From an uncultured Neisseriaceae bacterium (lineage in GTDB: Bacteria; Pseudomonadota; Gammaproteobacteria; Burkholderiales; UBA11063): a DNA stretch of 32,555 nucleotides. The stretch covers positions 1 through 32,555 of the forward strand of contig CALFYC010000040.1 of the NCBI GenBank assembly GCA_937952895.1, written 5' to 3'. The position numbers were made by a program, and so were the translations under genes. The notes beneath the pieces are model-generated. The model ran no database searches. It saw nothing but the letters and a program-made list of their open reading frames with translations, and had not been told where the DNA came from. Below, one piece after another: positions 8,488 to 15,728 of the stretch; the stretch's first letter is position 1; each line of letters begins with the position of its first letter.

Positions 8488-9292
8488 AAGTCTCACTAGT
8501 TATTTTAACTGCATTTAAAAGTTTAATTTTCCTGCTATCAGCACTAATTATTTCAAATTTAATATTATCAAAATTAAAAGCCTCACCAATAACTGGAACT
8601 CTTCCAAGTTTTTTAATAATAAATCCACCAATAGTTTCAACTACATCATCTTGCCAAGTAACCCCTGTGATGTTATTAAACTGGATTAATTTGCAATATC
8701 CTTTTAAACGATATGAATTTGGAGCTAACTCAACAATTTCACGCTCACCATCAACTGAATCATACTCATCTTCAATCTCGCCAATAATTTGCTCTACAAT
8801 CATTTCCAATGTAGCAATCCCAACCACATTAGTAAATTCATCTACAATAATTGCTAAATGGCTATGCCTAATTCGCATTTCATACATTAAACTATCCAGG
8901 CTTTTAATCTCAGGTACAAAAAATGCTTCACGAATATAGTCTTTAAAGTTAAAGTTGTCTTTATCTACCATATAGCGAAGTAGATCTTTGCTATGCAATA
9001 TTCCAATTACATTACTAATTGTGCCATCAATTACCGGAAATCGAGAATGTCCCGTACTAATCACTTTATTTACTATACTATTTATATCATCTTGGATATC
9101 AATAACATCAATTTGGTGTCTAGGCAGCATGATATCGCGAGCTTTTAAGCAACTTAATTCTAATACAGCTTCTAAAATTGGTAGAGTATCACTACTAATA
9201 ACACTATCTTGCCCTAAATCAATTAATAATTCTTTTAATTGTAGCTTATCCCTAATGGATTTACCCAATACTCCACCAATTAAATTTTTCAT
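8474..9292 (-). CDS. corC: CorC/HlyC-family CBS-domain protein
   Basis: 272-residue cytosolic protein with paired CBS domains (about residues 55-175; landmarks A-R-D-I-M-L-P-R, G-H-S-R-F-P-V-I and V-D-E-F) and a C-terminal CorC/HlyC transporter-associated domain (about 195-265). Homologues (YbeX/CorC) have been linked to Mg/Co efflux and more recently to ribosome metabolism, consistent with the ybeY neighbour. No DUF21 membrane domain is present, so this is the short soluble form. The ATG is one base after the ybeY stop and the ribosome site AGAGGT lies in the last ybeY codons. Translational coupling on both sides is likely. Confidence 0.92.
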   Translation of the reverse strand: MKNLIGGVLGKSIRDKLQLKELLIDLGQDSVISSDTLPILEAVLELSCLKARDIMLPRHQIDVIDIQDDINSIVNKVISTGHSRFPVIDGTISNVIGILHSKDLLRYMVDKDNFNFKDYIREAFFVPEIKSLDSLMYEMRIRHSHLAIIVDEFTNVVGIATLEMIVEQIIGEIEDEYDSVDGEREIVELAPNSYRLKGYCKLIQFNNITGVTWQDDVVETIGGFIIKKLGRVPVIGEAFNFDNIKFEIISADSRKIKLLNAVKITSETYDTN

Positions 9293-9293
9293 A

Positions 9294-9743
9294 TTACCTC
9301 TTATATGGATTACTGAATCCTAAATTACGCATAATTTTAATTTCTAAATTTTCCATGATTTTAGCATCACACTCCTTTTGATGGTCAAAACCTTGCAAAT
9401 GAAGCATTCCATGAATGACCAAATGTGCATAATGTTCAAAGATAGATTTATCTTGTTGAGAAGCTTCTTCTAAAATCACATCATCACATAAAATTAATTC
9501 GCCACTTAGAATTTTAAATTCGTCACGAGTAGCTGGATATTCAAGAGATATAACATTCGTTGGATAATCTTTATTTCGGTATTTAGCATTAATAGTTCTT
9601 GAAGTATCTAATTTAACAATACTACAATCAATATAAATACCATTGTATTTATTAGTAATTGATTGCTTAATCCAATTAGCTACATGAAAATATTTGGGTT
9701 GATAAATCCGTCTTACTGACTTTGAAAGCGATAGTACCAGCAT
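9294..9743 (-). CDS. ybeY: Endoribonuclease / rRNA maturation factor YbeY
   Basis: 149-residue zinc-dependent protein involved in 16S rRNA 3'-end maturation and ribosome quality control. The metal site H-G-M-L-H-L-Q-G-F-D-H (residues 111-121) matches the family signature HGxLHLxGxDH. Upstream, Y-R-N-K-D-Y-P-T-N-V-I-S-L is the conserved beta-strand region. I chose ATG 9743, with AGGTGG eleven bases upstream; a GTG at 9758 would overlap that site. First gene of ybeY-corC-lnt. The usual partner phoH is not in the window, because the tRNA operon precedes it. Confidence 0.94.
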   Translation of the reverse strand: MLVLSLSKSVRRIYQPKYFHVANWIKQSITNKYNGIYIDCSIVKLDTSRTINAKYRNKDYPTNVISLEYPATRDEFKILSGELILCDDVILEEASQQDKSIFEHYAHLVIHGMLHLQGFDHQKECDAKIMENLEIKIMRNLGFSNPYKR

Positions 9744-9833
9744 AAACCAGTTAACCACCTAAAATAGAAATGGCTCAATTAAAATGCTTTTCCACATAAT
9801 TACAAATTAAATGCAATTCAGGTAAATAAAAAA

Positions 9834-9924
9834 TGGTGCCGCGAGCCGGAATCGAACCGGCACGGGAATTTAATGTCCCGAGGGATTTTAAGTCCCTTGC
9901 GTCTACCTGTTCCGCCATCGCGGC
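9834..9924 (-). tRNA. tRNA-Leu (anticodon UAA)
   Basis: 91 bases including an encoded CCA. The acceptor stem GCCGCGA pairs with TCGCGGC, the anticodon loop reads ACTTAAAAT with TAA, and there is a long class II variable arm and the T-loop GGTTCGATTCC. Last gene of the tRNA operon; a T-rich stretch follows the 3' end. Confidence 0.97.
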
Positions 9925-9941
9925 ATAGACACCATTTATTG

Positions 9942-10015
9942 TGGAGGCGGGGGTCGGAATCGAACCGGCGTCCACGGCTTTGCAGGCCGCTGCATAACCA
10001 CTCTGCCACCCCGCC
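9942..10015 (-). tRNA. tRNA-Cys (anticodon GCA)
   Basis: 74 bases with encoded CCA. Acceptor GGCGGGG pairs with CCCCGCC, the anticodon stem-loop is CGGCCTGCAAAGCCG, and the T arm is standard. It lies 17 bases upstream of tRNA-Leu. Confidence 0.97.
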
Positions 10016-10039
10016 ACTACTGGCGCACTTGTAACATCG

Positions 10040-10115
10040 TGGAGCGGGAGACGAGACTCGAACTCGCGACCCCAACCTTGGCAAGGTTGTGCTCTACCAA
10101 CTGAGCTATTCCCGC
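10040..10115 (-). tRNA. tRNA-Gly (anticodon GCC)
   Basis: 76 bases with encoded CCA. Acceptor GCGGGAA is closed by the 3' strand TCTCCCGC region, the anticodon loop is CTTGCCAAG, and the D loop is AGTTGGTAGA. First gene of a Gly-Cys-Leu cluster in the same order as E. coli glyW-cysT-leuZ. Confidence 0.97.
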
Positions 10116-10131
10116 GTTATTTAAATAACGC
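10114..10131. repeat. 18-base perfect palindrome at the tRNA-Gly 5' end
   Basis: GCGTTATTT followed by its reverse complement AAATAACGC. The palindrome covers the leader next to tRNA-Gly and the first two bases of the mature tRNA. In RNA it would form a hairpin competing with the acceptor stem at the RNase P site. Confidence 0.6.
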
Positions 10132-10148
10132 AATTAATTGAGTTGATG

Positions 10149-10178
10149 ATTATAACTAAGTTACTTAGCATCTGTCAA
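10149..10178 (-). promoter_or_regulatory. Consensus sigma70 promoter of the tRNA operon
   Basis: On the minus strand TTGACA (10178-10173) and TATAAT (10154-10149) are both perfect and separated by 18 bases. They lie about 34 bases before tRNA-Gly. I see no clear GC-rich stringent discriminator. Confidence 0.88.
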
Positions 10179-10263
10179 GAGTTTAAGTATTATTATCTGA
10201 TTAATTTAATTATACAACACGAGCCAATCTTAATAAAATGAAGCCATATCGACTGATTATTTA

Positions 10264-11376
10264 TTAGTTAAAAAGAATAACTGAACGGATACTTTTACCT
10301 TGTTCCATGTAATCAAAAGCTTTATTAATATCATCTAGAGGTAAATTAAAAGTCACCAAATCATCTAAATTAATTTCGCCAGAGAGATATTTTTCTACAT
10401 AATGAGGTAATTCAGTTCTACCTTTAACCCCACCAAAAGCGGAACCTTTCCAAACTCTCCCAGTTACTAACTGAAAAGGACGCGTTGAAATCTCTGCACC
10501 ACTTGCAGCAACTCCAATAATAATTGCCTCACCCCAACCTTTATGACAACACTCCAAAGCAACCCTCATTAGGTCAGTACTACCTACACATTCAAAAGAA
10601 TAATCAACCCCACCATCAGTAAGTTTTACAATATAATCTTGGAGAGATCCATCAATCTTTTTAGGATTAATAAAATCAGTTGCTCCAAGTTTTTTTGCTA
10701 TGGCAAATTTATCTTCATTAATATCAATAGCAATAATTCTACTAGCTTTAGCCATTTTTGCCCCTTGAATACAAGACAACCCAATACCACCTAGACCAAA
10801 TACCGCAATAGTTGAACCTTTAGTAACTTTTGCTGTATTTAATACTGCACCAATTCCAGTTGTAACACCACAACCCAATAAGCATACTTTAGTTAAATCA
10901 GCCTTAGGATTAATTTTAGCTAAAGCAATTTCTGGAATAACTGAATATTCGGCAAAAGTTGAAGTTCCCATATAATGATAAATTGGTTTACCATCTTTAG
11001 ATAATCTGCTTGTTCCATCAGGCATTAGCCCATTTCCTTGAGTTAACCTAATTTTCTGGCATAAATTAGTTTTACCAGAGATACAAAATTTGCATTCGCC
11101 ACACTCAGGAATATATAAAGGAATAACATAATCTCCTTTTTTTAAAGTTGTAACCCCATCACCAACTTCTTCCACAATTCCACCACCCTCGTGGCCTAAT
11201 ACTATTGGGAAAACCCCTTCTGGATCAACTCCAGATAAGGTATATGCATCTGTATGACAAACGCCAGTTGCTACCATTTTAACTAATACTTCACCTTTTT
11301 TAGGTGCTTCAAGATCAATCTCTTCAATGACTAATTTTTGTTTTGGGCCCCAGGCAACCGCAGCTTTAATTTTCAT
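10264..11376 (-). CDS. frmA: S-(hydroxymethyl)glutathione dehydrogenase (class III alcohol dehydrogenase)
   Basis: 370-residue zinc enzyme oxidising S-hydroxymethylglutathione (formaldehyde adduct) with NAD; the family also reduces S-nitrosoglutathione. Catalytic zinc ligands are visible at Cys40 in G-V-C-H-T-D and His62 in G-H-E-G, with a later Cys in L-G-C-G-V-T-T-G. The structural zinc Cys cluster is C-G-E-C-K-F-C-I-S-G-K-T-N-L-C. The Rossmann motif is G-L-G-G-I-G-L. Length is typical. AAGGG lies nine bases before the ATG. No frmB (S-formylglutathione hydrolase) or frmR lies beside it. Upstream on the same strand is a LysR-GST-flavodoxin cluster, separated by 322 bases, so frmA probably has its own promoter. 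Confidence 0.96.
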   Translation of the reverse strand: MKIKAAVAWGPKQKLVIEEIDLEAPKKGEVLVKMVATGVCHTDAYTLSGVDPEGVFPIVLGHEGGGIVEEVGDGVTTLKKGDYVIPLYIPECGECKFCISGKTNLCQKIRLTQGNGLMPDGTSRLSKDGKPIYHYMGTSTFAEYSVIPEIALAKINPKADLTKVCLLGCGVTTGIGAVLNTAKVTKGSTIAVFGLGGIGLSCIQGAKMAKASRIIAIDINEDKFAIAKKLGATDFINPKKIDGSLQDYIVKLTDGGVDYSFECVGSTDLMRVALECCHKGWGEAIIIGVAASGAEISTRPFQLVTGRVWKGSAFGGVKGRTELPHYVEKYLSGEINLDDLVTFNLPLDDINKAFDYMEQGKSIRSVILFN

Positions 11377-11698
11377 GTTATTTAACCCTTATAAAATACA
11401 CCCTTATAATTAAGCTATAATAAGCACAAATTATAACACTATATATTCCATAAAGGTTTTATATAAGCAAAGAAACGTAATGGATTTTGATTAGAAATGA
11501 TCTTATATAAGTAAATAATTTTTATAATGCTATAACAAATATAAAACATACTCTAATAATTATCGAATTTATATGTTGATCAATTTTTATTTATATAAAA
11601 TTTTAATTTTACTAATTCTGTTTTAGAAAATTCAATTTGTGCCAGATAATATCTTACTCATTGAAAATATTAATATATTCATATAAGATTCTTAAATG
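11377..11698. other. Intergenic region between lysR and frmA with a 10-base direct repeat
   Basis: AT-rich, no coding potential seen. Two copies of TTATAAGGGT on the minus strand (plus-strand ACCCTTATAA at 11385-11394 and 11400-11409) sit just upstream of the frmA ATG, 15 bases apart. The proximal copy includes the ribosome site, so the distal one may be a duplicated leader or an operator half. A TATAAT (minus, 11430-11435) lacks a recognisable -35. Confidence 0.5.
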
Positions 11699-12574
11699 TT
11701 AATTAAATATTTTCAAATTTTGGATAAAATCAATTAATAGTTTAATTTTATTTGCATTATATTTATGTTTAGTATAAAAAAGATTAAATTGAAAAATTTG
11801 ATTATTTTTGTTAGGTAATATTTCTTGTAAATAATTATGTTTTAATTCATCAATTACCATAAATTTTGGAACACGAATAATACCTAAACCTAAAATTGCA
11901 GATTTGATTAAACTCTCCCCTGAATAGCACTTAAAATTACTTGGAACTTGAATTAAATGCCCTCCTATTTCCCAAATTATATCATCAGCATACACTAAAC
12001 ATTTATGTTTCAGTAGATCATTAGAGGTTTTAGGTATACCAAATTTTTCTAAATAATTAATTGATGCATATAAATTATAAGTATAATTAAACAATTTAAA
12101 TCGAATAGTATTTTGTGGTTCTAATACATATTTATCTGTAGACATTAATATATCAATACCCTCTTCTGCTAAACGAATTGGTTTAGATGTATTCTTAATT
12201 TGTAAGTTAATTTTTGGATATGTATTAGCAAACTCAACAAATAATTTACTAAATAAATCAGTTCCATCAATATTAGGTGGGGTACAGATAGTTAAATCAC
12301 CTTGTGGCTCTGATTTATAATCAAGTAATTTTGCTTTTATATCATTCCACTCAAGTAATAATGGACTTATTTGGCTAATTAAAAATTCGCCTGCTTCAGT
12401 TAAAAATATTTTACGTGTAGTTCGAATAAGTAAACTAGTTTCAAGCTGTTTCTCTAACCATTGAATTCTTTTTGTTATTACTGGGGTTGAGATTTTTAAC
12501 ATTCGAGCCCCAGCACTAAAACTATTATGTTTTGCAACATTTACAAAAGCATCTAAACAATCGAACCAATTCAT
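11699..12574 (-). CDS. LysR-family transcriptional regulator
   Basis: 291 residues, standard LTTR length. The N-terminal winged HTH (about residues 1-60) shows A-F-V-N-V-A, F-S-A-G-A-R-M-L, P-V-I-T-K-R-I-Q-W-L-E-K-Q-L and L-L-I-R-T-T-R. The C-terminal part is the periplasmic-binding-protein-like effector domain. AAAGGA is six bases before the ATG. It is the third gene behind a flavodoxin-type oxidoreductase and a GST, 25 bases after the GST. It probably regulates that operon, with a T-N11-A-type site expected upstream of the first gene. Effector unknown; a quinone or electrophile is an inference from the neighbours. Confidence 0.88.
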   Translation of the reverse strand: MNWFDCLDAFVNVAKHNSFSAGARMLKISTPVITKRIQWLEKQLETSLLIRTTRKIFLTEAGEFLISQISPLLLEWNDIKAKLLDYKSEPQGDLTICTPPNIDGTDLFSKLFVEFANTYPKINLQIKNTSKPIRLAEEGIDILMSTDKYVLEPQNTIRFKLFNYTYNLYASINYLEKFGIPKTSNDLLKHKCLVYADDIIWEIGGHLIQVPSNFKCYSGESLIKSAILGLGIIRVPKFMVIDELKHNYLQEILPNKNNQIFQFNLFYTKHKYNANKIKLLIDFIQNLKIFN

Positions 12575-12599
12575 TACGAATCCTTTAAAGCTAAAATAT

Positions 12600-13250
12600 T
12601 TATTTAATATAACCTCGCATTTTTATATGTTTAATAAAATTTATAGCAAAATCATTCCCAGCAGTTTTTACTACTGATTCAAGAGTTAACATAGTATTTA
12701 ACCATATATTTAATTTTTTGTATCGGTTAATTAAAGAAAATGGAAAAATATATTCTTCAAATGCCTGAATCCATAAGATATGTGATACTAAAGCAATATC
12801 CACCGTACTTAATTTATTTCCAAAGAAATATGGTCCTTTAATATTATTTTCTAATATCTTAAATAAATCATTAATATGTTTAAGATCTACCATTTTTAAA
12901 TCAGTATTTTTTACTATTTTGGTAATTTCATTAGCTACTTCATTAGCAAAAAACCACCATGAATTATGTTTAGCCTTCTCCAATAAATCAACTGGTAATA
13001 ATGAAGGCTGAGTTAAATTATCTAAATAATCACAAATAGCCTTTGAATCCGCAATTATTGTATTACCCACCTTCATTAAAGGAACCTGTCCTAAAGGAGC
13101 TATATCTATAAACCATCTAGGCTTATTATATAAATCAACATTAATTATTGAATATTCAATTTTTTTCTCATTTGCCAAAATTTCAATACGATGGGTATAG
13201 GGAGATGGAAAGCCAATATTATTTATTGTAATAATTTCAATTTTATTCAT
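12600..13250 (-). CDS. Glutathione S-transferase family protein
   Basis: 216-residue cytosolic protein. The N-terminal thioredoxin-like domain (about 3-82) has F-P-S-P-Y-T-H-R at the active-site position, G-Q-V-P-L-M with the cis-proline, and A-D-S-K-A-I-C-D-Y-L in the glutathione gamma-glutamyl site. The all-helical C-terminal domain includes F-F-G-N-K-L-S-T-V-D-I-A, the N-capping box region. The Ser of the SPY segment is the likely catalytic residue. Middle gene of flavodoxin-GST-lysR, 30 bases after the flavodoxin gene. Substrate unknown; conjugation or reduction of electrophiles is inferred. Confidence 0.87.
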   Translation of the reverse strand: MNKIEIITINNIGFPSPYTHRIEILANEKKIEYSIINVDLYNKPRWFIDIAPLGQVPLMKVGNTIIADSKAICDYLDNLTQPSLLPVDLLEKAKHNSWWFFANEVANEITKIVKNTDLKMVDLKHINDLFKILENNIKGPYFFGNKLSTVDIALVSHILWIQAFEEYIFPFSLINRYKKLNIWLNTMLTLESVVKTAGNDFAINFIKHIKMRGYIK

Positions 13251-13280
13251 TTTTTAGTCCCTTAATATTTGTTAGTTAGT

Positions 13281-13778
13281 TTAATTATTAACCCATTGAG
13301 CTAAACGTTCCCCAAGTCTTAGGCAAGACTCTTTTTCAAATTCACTTTCTGGATGACCCGCACTAATGGCCCCATAATGAGGGGAGAATTTTGGTCCAGT
13401 ATAATCAGTAACACCAAAAACCAAAAAGCCGTAATTAATCATGATCGATAAAATATTTAAGCATGTAATTTCACTACCACCCCCATAGCTACCAGATGAA
13501 CTGAAAGCACAAGCAATTTTGCCATCAATACGTCCCCAAAGATTTCTACTTATATCATCCCAAAATTTTTTCATCTTCCAAGAAATAGCTACTAGATTAG
13601 TTGGGGAACCAACAGCTATTCCATCACACCACATAATATCCGCTTCTTGTGCCTCTTCAATTGATTTTAAGCGGATTTCAGTGTTAGCAATTTTTTTAGC
13701 CCCATTTGCTACTAATGTAGCCATGTGGGCAGTGCGACCACTATTAGAATGATATAATACAAGGATCTTTTTGCTCAT
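13281..13778 (-). CDS. Flavodoxin-fold NAD(P)H:quinone oxidoreductase, WrbA-like
   Basis: 165 residues. I chose ATG 13778, with GGAGAA four bases upstream, rather than an in-frame TTG at 13790 that precedes the ribosome site. The flavin phosphate loop reads Y-H-S-N-S-G-R-T (about 8-15). Further FMN contacts are G-S-P-T-N (around 60) and S-S-S-G-S-Y-G-G-G. C-terminal D-Y-T-G-P-K-F-S-P-H-Y-G-A resembles the WrbA family, although the protein is shorter than typical WrbA (about 198). Two-electron quinone reduction is the expected role. First gene of an operon with a GST and a LysR regulator; a 12-base palindrome TATTTTAAAATA (13821-13832) lies 43 bases upstream and could be an operator. Confidence 0.85.
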   Translation of the reverse strand: MSKKILVLYHSNSGRTAHMATLVANGAKKIANTEIRLKSIEEAQEADIMWCDGIAVGSPTNLVAISWKMKKFWDDISRNLWGRIDGKIACAFSSSGSYGGGSEITCLNILSIMINYGFLVFGVTDYTGPKFSPHYGAISAGHPESEFEKESCLRLGERLAQWVNN

Positions 13779-13951
13779 AATCTTCTCCAATCTTATTTAA
13801 GTAATTAAATGTTTTGACAGTATTTTAAAATATTTCCAAAAAATTAACTATATGCCAAAATAGAAAAATATTATTTTTAAAATAGAAATAATTTTGATGG
13901 ATATATAAAAATTATTCGTATTAACTAGGCAGATTTATTGATAAGATATGG

Positions 13952-13976
13952 ATCTTAAGTTTTTAAAAACTTAGAT
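13952..13976. promoter_or_regulatory. Palindrome in front of the beta-lactamase-like gene
   Basis: TAAGTTTTT and AAAAACTTA form an 18-base perfect palindrome at 13956-13973, extended by ATC and GAT with one bulged T. It lies 50 bases before the chosen start. It could be an operator or, in RNA, a hairpin in the leader. Confidence 0.45.
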
Positions 13977-14025
13977 GAATATAAAAATTGATCAATATAT
14001 AAATAACCACATAAGGCCTTATATT

Positions 14026-14928
14026 ATGAATTACTCTTTATTTAAATATTTACTATTTCTAATAATACCAATAATTTGTAGTAGTAAAACTCTACCTAAT
14101 ACTATACCAATTTCAATTAATAATCAATTAGCTAAATTAGAAACATCTGCAAATGGCAAAATTGGTGTATTTGCTATTAATACTGGCAATAACGAACAAA
14201 TCCAGCACCGAAGTAATGAACGTTTTCCTATGGGATGTACATCTAAAGTAATGGGTGTTGCTGCAATTTTAAAGCAAAGTATGACAAATGAAAGTTTAAT
14301 GCAGCAAAAAGTAATGTATTCTAAAGCTGATATTCTTTCTTGGGCACCAATTACCAAAAATCACATTAATAATGGAATGACGGTTAAAGAATTATGTGCA
14401 GCCACCATAATTTATAGCGATAATACGGCAATGAATTTGATTGTTAAACAATTAGGTGGTCTTAAAACTATTAATGATTTTGCTCATTCTATTGGTAATC
14501 AAAGTTTTAGACAAGACCATGGTTGGCCAGATGAAGCTAATGCCACCCCTTATACACCATATGATACATCCACCCCTAAAGATATGGCATTAAGTTTAGA
14601 AAAGCTCACATTAGGTGATGCTCTAGGAACAAAAGAGCGTGAACAATTACAAAATTGGCTAAAAAGTAGTGTAACTGGCTATAGCCGTATTCGATCTGGG
14701 GTCCCTAAAAATTGGGTAGTTGGGGATAAAACCGGGACTGGCTATTATTATGGAGTTGATAACGATATTGCAATAATCTGGCCACCTAAAAGGGCACCAA
14801 TTATTCTTGCCATATATTATGCAGGAAATACAAAAGATGCAAAGAAACGTGATGATATTATTGTTAAAACCACACGTATTATTCTCAATGAGTTTGCAGA
14901 TACTGATAAAAATCTTAAATTAAATTAG
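14026..14928 (+). CDS. Exported class A beta-lactamase-fold protein with replaced catalytic residues
   Basis: 300 residues from ATG 14026, preceded by AAGG at nine bases and starting with a signal peptide (F-K-Y-L-L-F-L-I-I-P-I-I-C-S-S). An upstream ATG at 13975 would bury that signal. The fold assignment rests on F-P-M-G-C-T-S-K, Y-S-D-N-T-A-M-N (131-138), D-T-S-T-P and G-V-P-K-N-W-V-V-G-D-K-T-G-T-G (KTG at 235-237). Aligned without gaps to class A enzymes, Ambler Ser70 is Cys71 here (codon TGT, 14236-14238), Glu166 is Trp167 (TGG, 14524-14526), Asn170 is Ala171 (GCT) and Arg164 is His. Lys73, the SDN loop and KTG are kept. Ordinary serine hydrolysis of beta-lactams is therefore unlikely. 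A thiol enzyme, a binding protein or a decaying gene are alternatives. The frame is intact. Confidence 0.9.
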   Translation: MNYSLFKYLLFLIIPIICSSKTLPNTIPISINNQLAKLETSANGKIGVFAINTGNNEQIQHRSNERFPMGCTSKVMGVAAILKQSMTNESLMQQKVMYSKADILSWAPITKNHINNGMTVKELCAATIIYSDNTAMNLIVKQLGGLKTINDFAHSIGNQSFRQDHGWPDEANATPYTPYDTSTPKDMALSLEKLTLGDALGTKEREQLQNWLKSSVTGYSRIRSGVPKNWVVGDKTGTGYYYGVDNDIAIIWPPKRAPIILAIYYAGNTKDAKKRDDIIVKTTRIILNEFADTDKNLKLN

Positions 14929-14939
14929 GTAAATACAGC

Positions 14940-15379
14940 TTATTTTGGATGTAGCTCTTTCATAAAATAAGCTGTTATCTCTTTCATATCAACATAATCT
15001 AAATTGCGATAAAAAGCATGTGCACCAGTAGTAAATCCACCTAAGCTACTAGTTAATTCAACCGTATTACAAGCCAATTCTTGTACAATATTTTAAACAT
15101 AATTTAACAACGCTTGACCAATCTTTTTGTTACGGTATTTTTTATCTACAGCTAATGCAGTAATCCTTGCAAACTTGCTATCTCGATGAAAATAACTATT
15201 GATAGTAAAGCAAACAACCCCAACCACAATATTATCACTTACTGCCACATACAGATGCTTATTTGGATAAGTAGAATAATGTTCTAATCTTGTTTTAATT
15301 AATTCTTCCGTTGTAGGGTAACCAAGCTTAATCATCAATCCGATATTTTGTTAATATTAGTTTTTATAAGAGCTATTTT
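14940..15379 (-). pseudogene. Broken GNAT-family N-acetyltransferase
   Basis: The intact middle part (15338-15096) encodes L-G-Y-P-T-T-E-E, the strand V-A-V-S-D-N-I-V-V-G-V-V and the acetyl-CoA loop region V-D-K-K-Y-R-N-K-K-I-G-Q-A-L-L, clear GNAT signatures. Two lesions flank it. At about 15338 one base seems missing: the other frame upstream reads I-N-K-I-S-D and one extra T would join it as D-L-M-I-K-L-G-Y, the usual GNAT N-terminus. At 15095-15093 an in-frame TAA follows N-Y-V, and the same frame then runs 50 codons (N-I-V-Q-E-L-A, G-F-T-T-G-A-H-A-F-Y-R-N-L-D-Y, stop 14942-14940), which is the expected GNAT C-terminal half. No start codon survives at the N-terminus. It converges on the beta-lactamase-like gene, 11 bases apart. 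Confidence 0.85.
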
Positions 15380-15404
15380 GGTATTTTCTAGGTAATCATT
15401 ATTA

Positions 15405-15728
15405 CTAATCTACTGGGCATTTATATATACTATATGTTCTTTGATTATTACTATCTATTTCTGAAATCGCTTGTACTGTATTACCACCTTTTGATGATGC
15501 TTGATTTTTCGCTAACGTGTCTAACTGAGTCTCAACTTTGTTGTTACTTTGAAACGTGTCAGCTTGAGACCACAATGAAACTGTTGTATCTCCAATATAT
15601 TTACAATTTTTTAATGAAGTGGGATCTGTTTGAACAACCACATCCCTAGCTTCTGGATTTAAGCTCACAAATGAGCAGGAAGAAATAAATGCAATTCCAC
15701 ACAATAAACCTGATTTTATAACATTCAT
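15405..15728 (-). CDS. Small lipoprotein, DUF4156-like
   Basis: 107 residues. Of two in-frame ATGs, 15728 is chosen because AGGAG lies nine bases upstream; the one at 15737 touches the AGGAG. The lipobox is F-I-S-S-C, with Cys18 acylated. The mature part has V-V-V-Q-T-D-P, K-N-C-K-Y-I-G-D and a late Y-K-C-P-V-D, so two Cys may bond. Pattern and length resemble small DUF4156 lipoproteins of Gram-negatives. Function unknown. It is monocistronic; the broken GNAT gene follows on the same strand. Confidence 0.78.
   Translation of the reverse strand: MNVIKSGLLCGIAFISSCSFVSLNPEARDVVVQTDPTSLKNCKYIGDTTVSLWSQADTFQSNNKVETQLDTLAKNQASSKGGNTVQAISEIDSNNQRTYSIYKCPVD

Noticed and set aside
9775..10084. Two open reading frames of 80-88 codons on the minus strand
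   Set aside because: They lie across three clear tRNA genes; the coding look is an artefact of the conserved tRNA sequence.
14026..14928. Calling this gene a functional beta-lactamase resistance determinant
   Set aside because: The nucleophile Ser and general-base Glu positions are Cys and Trp, so hydrolysis cannot be assumed from the fold.
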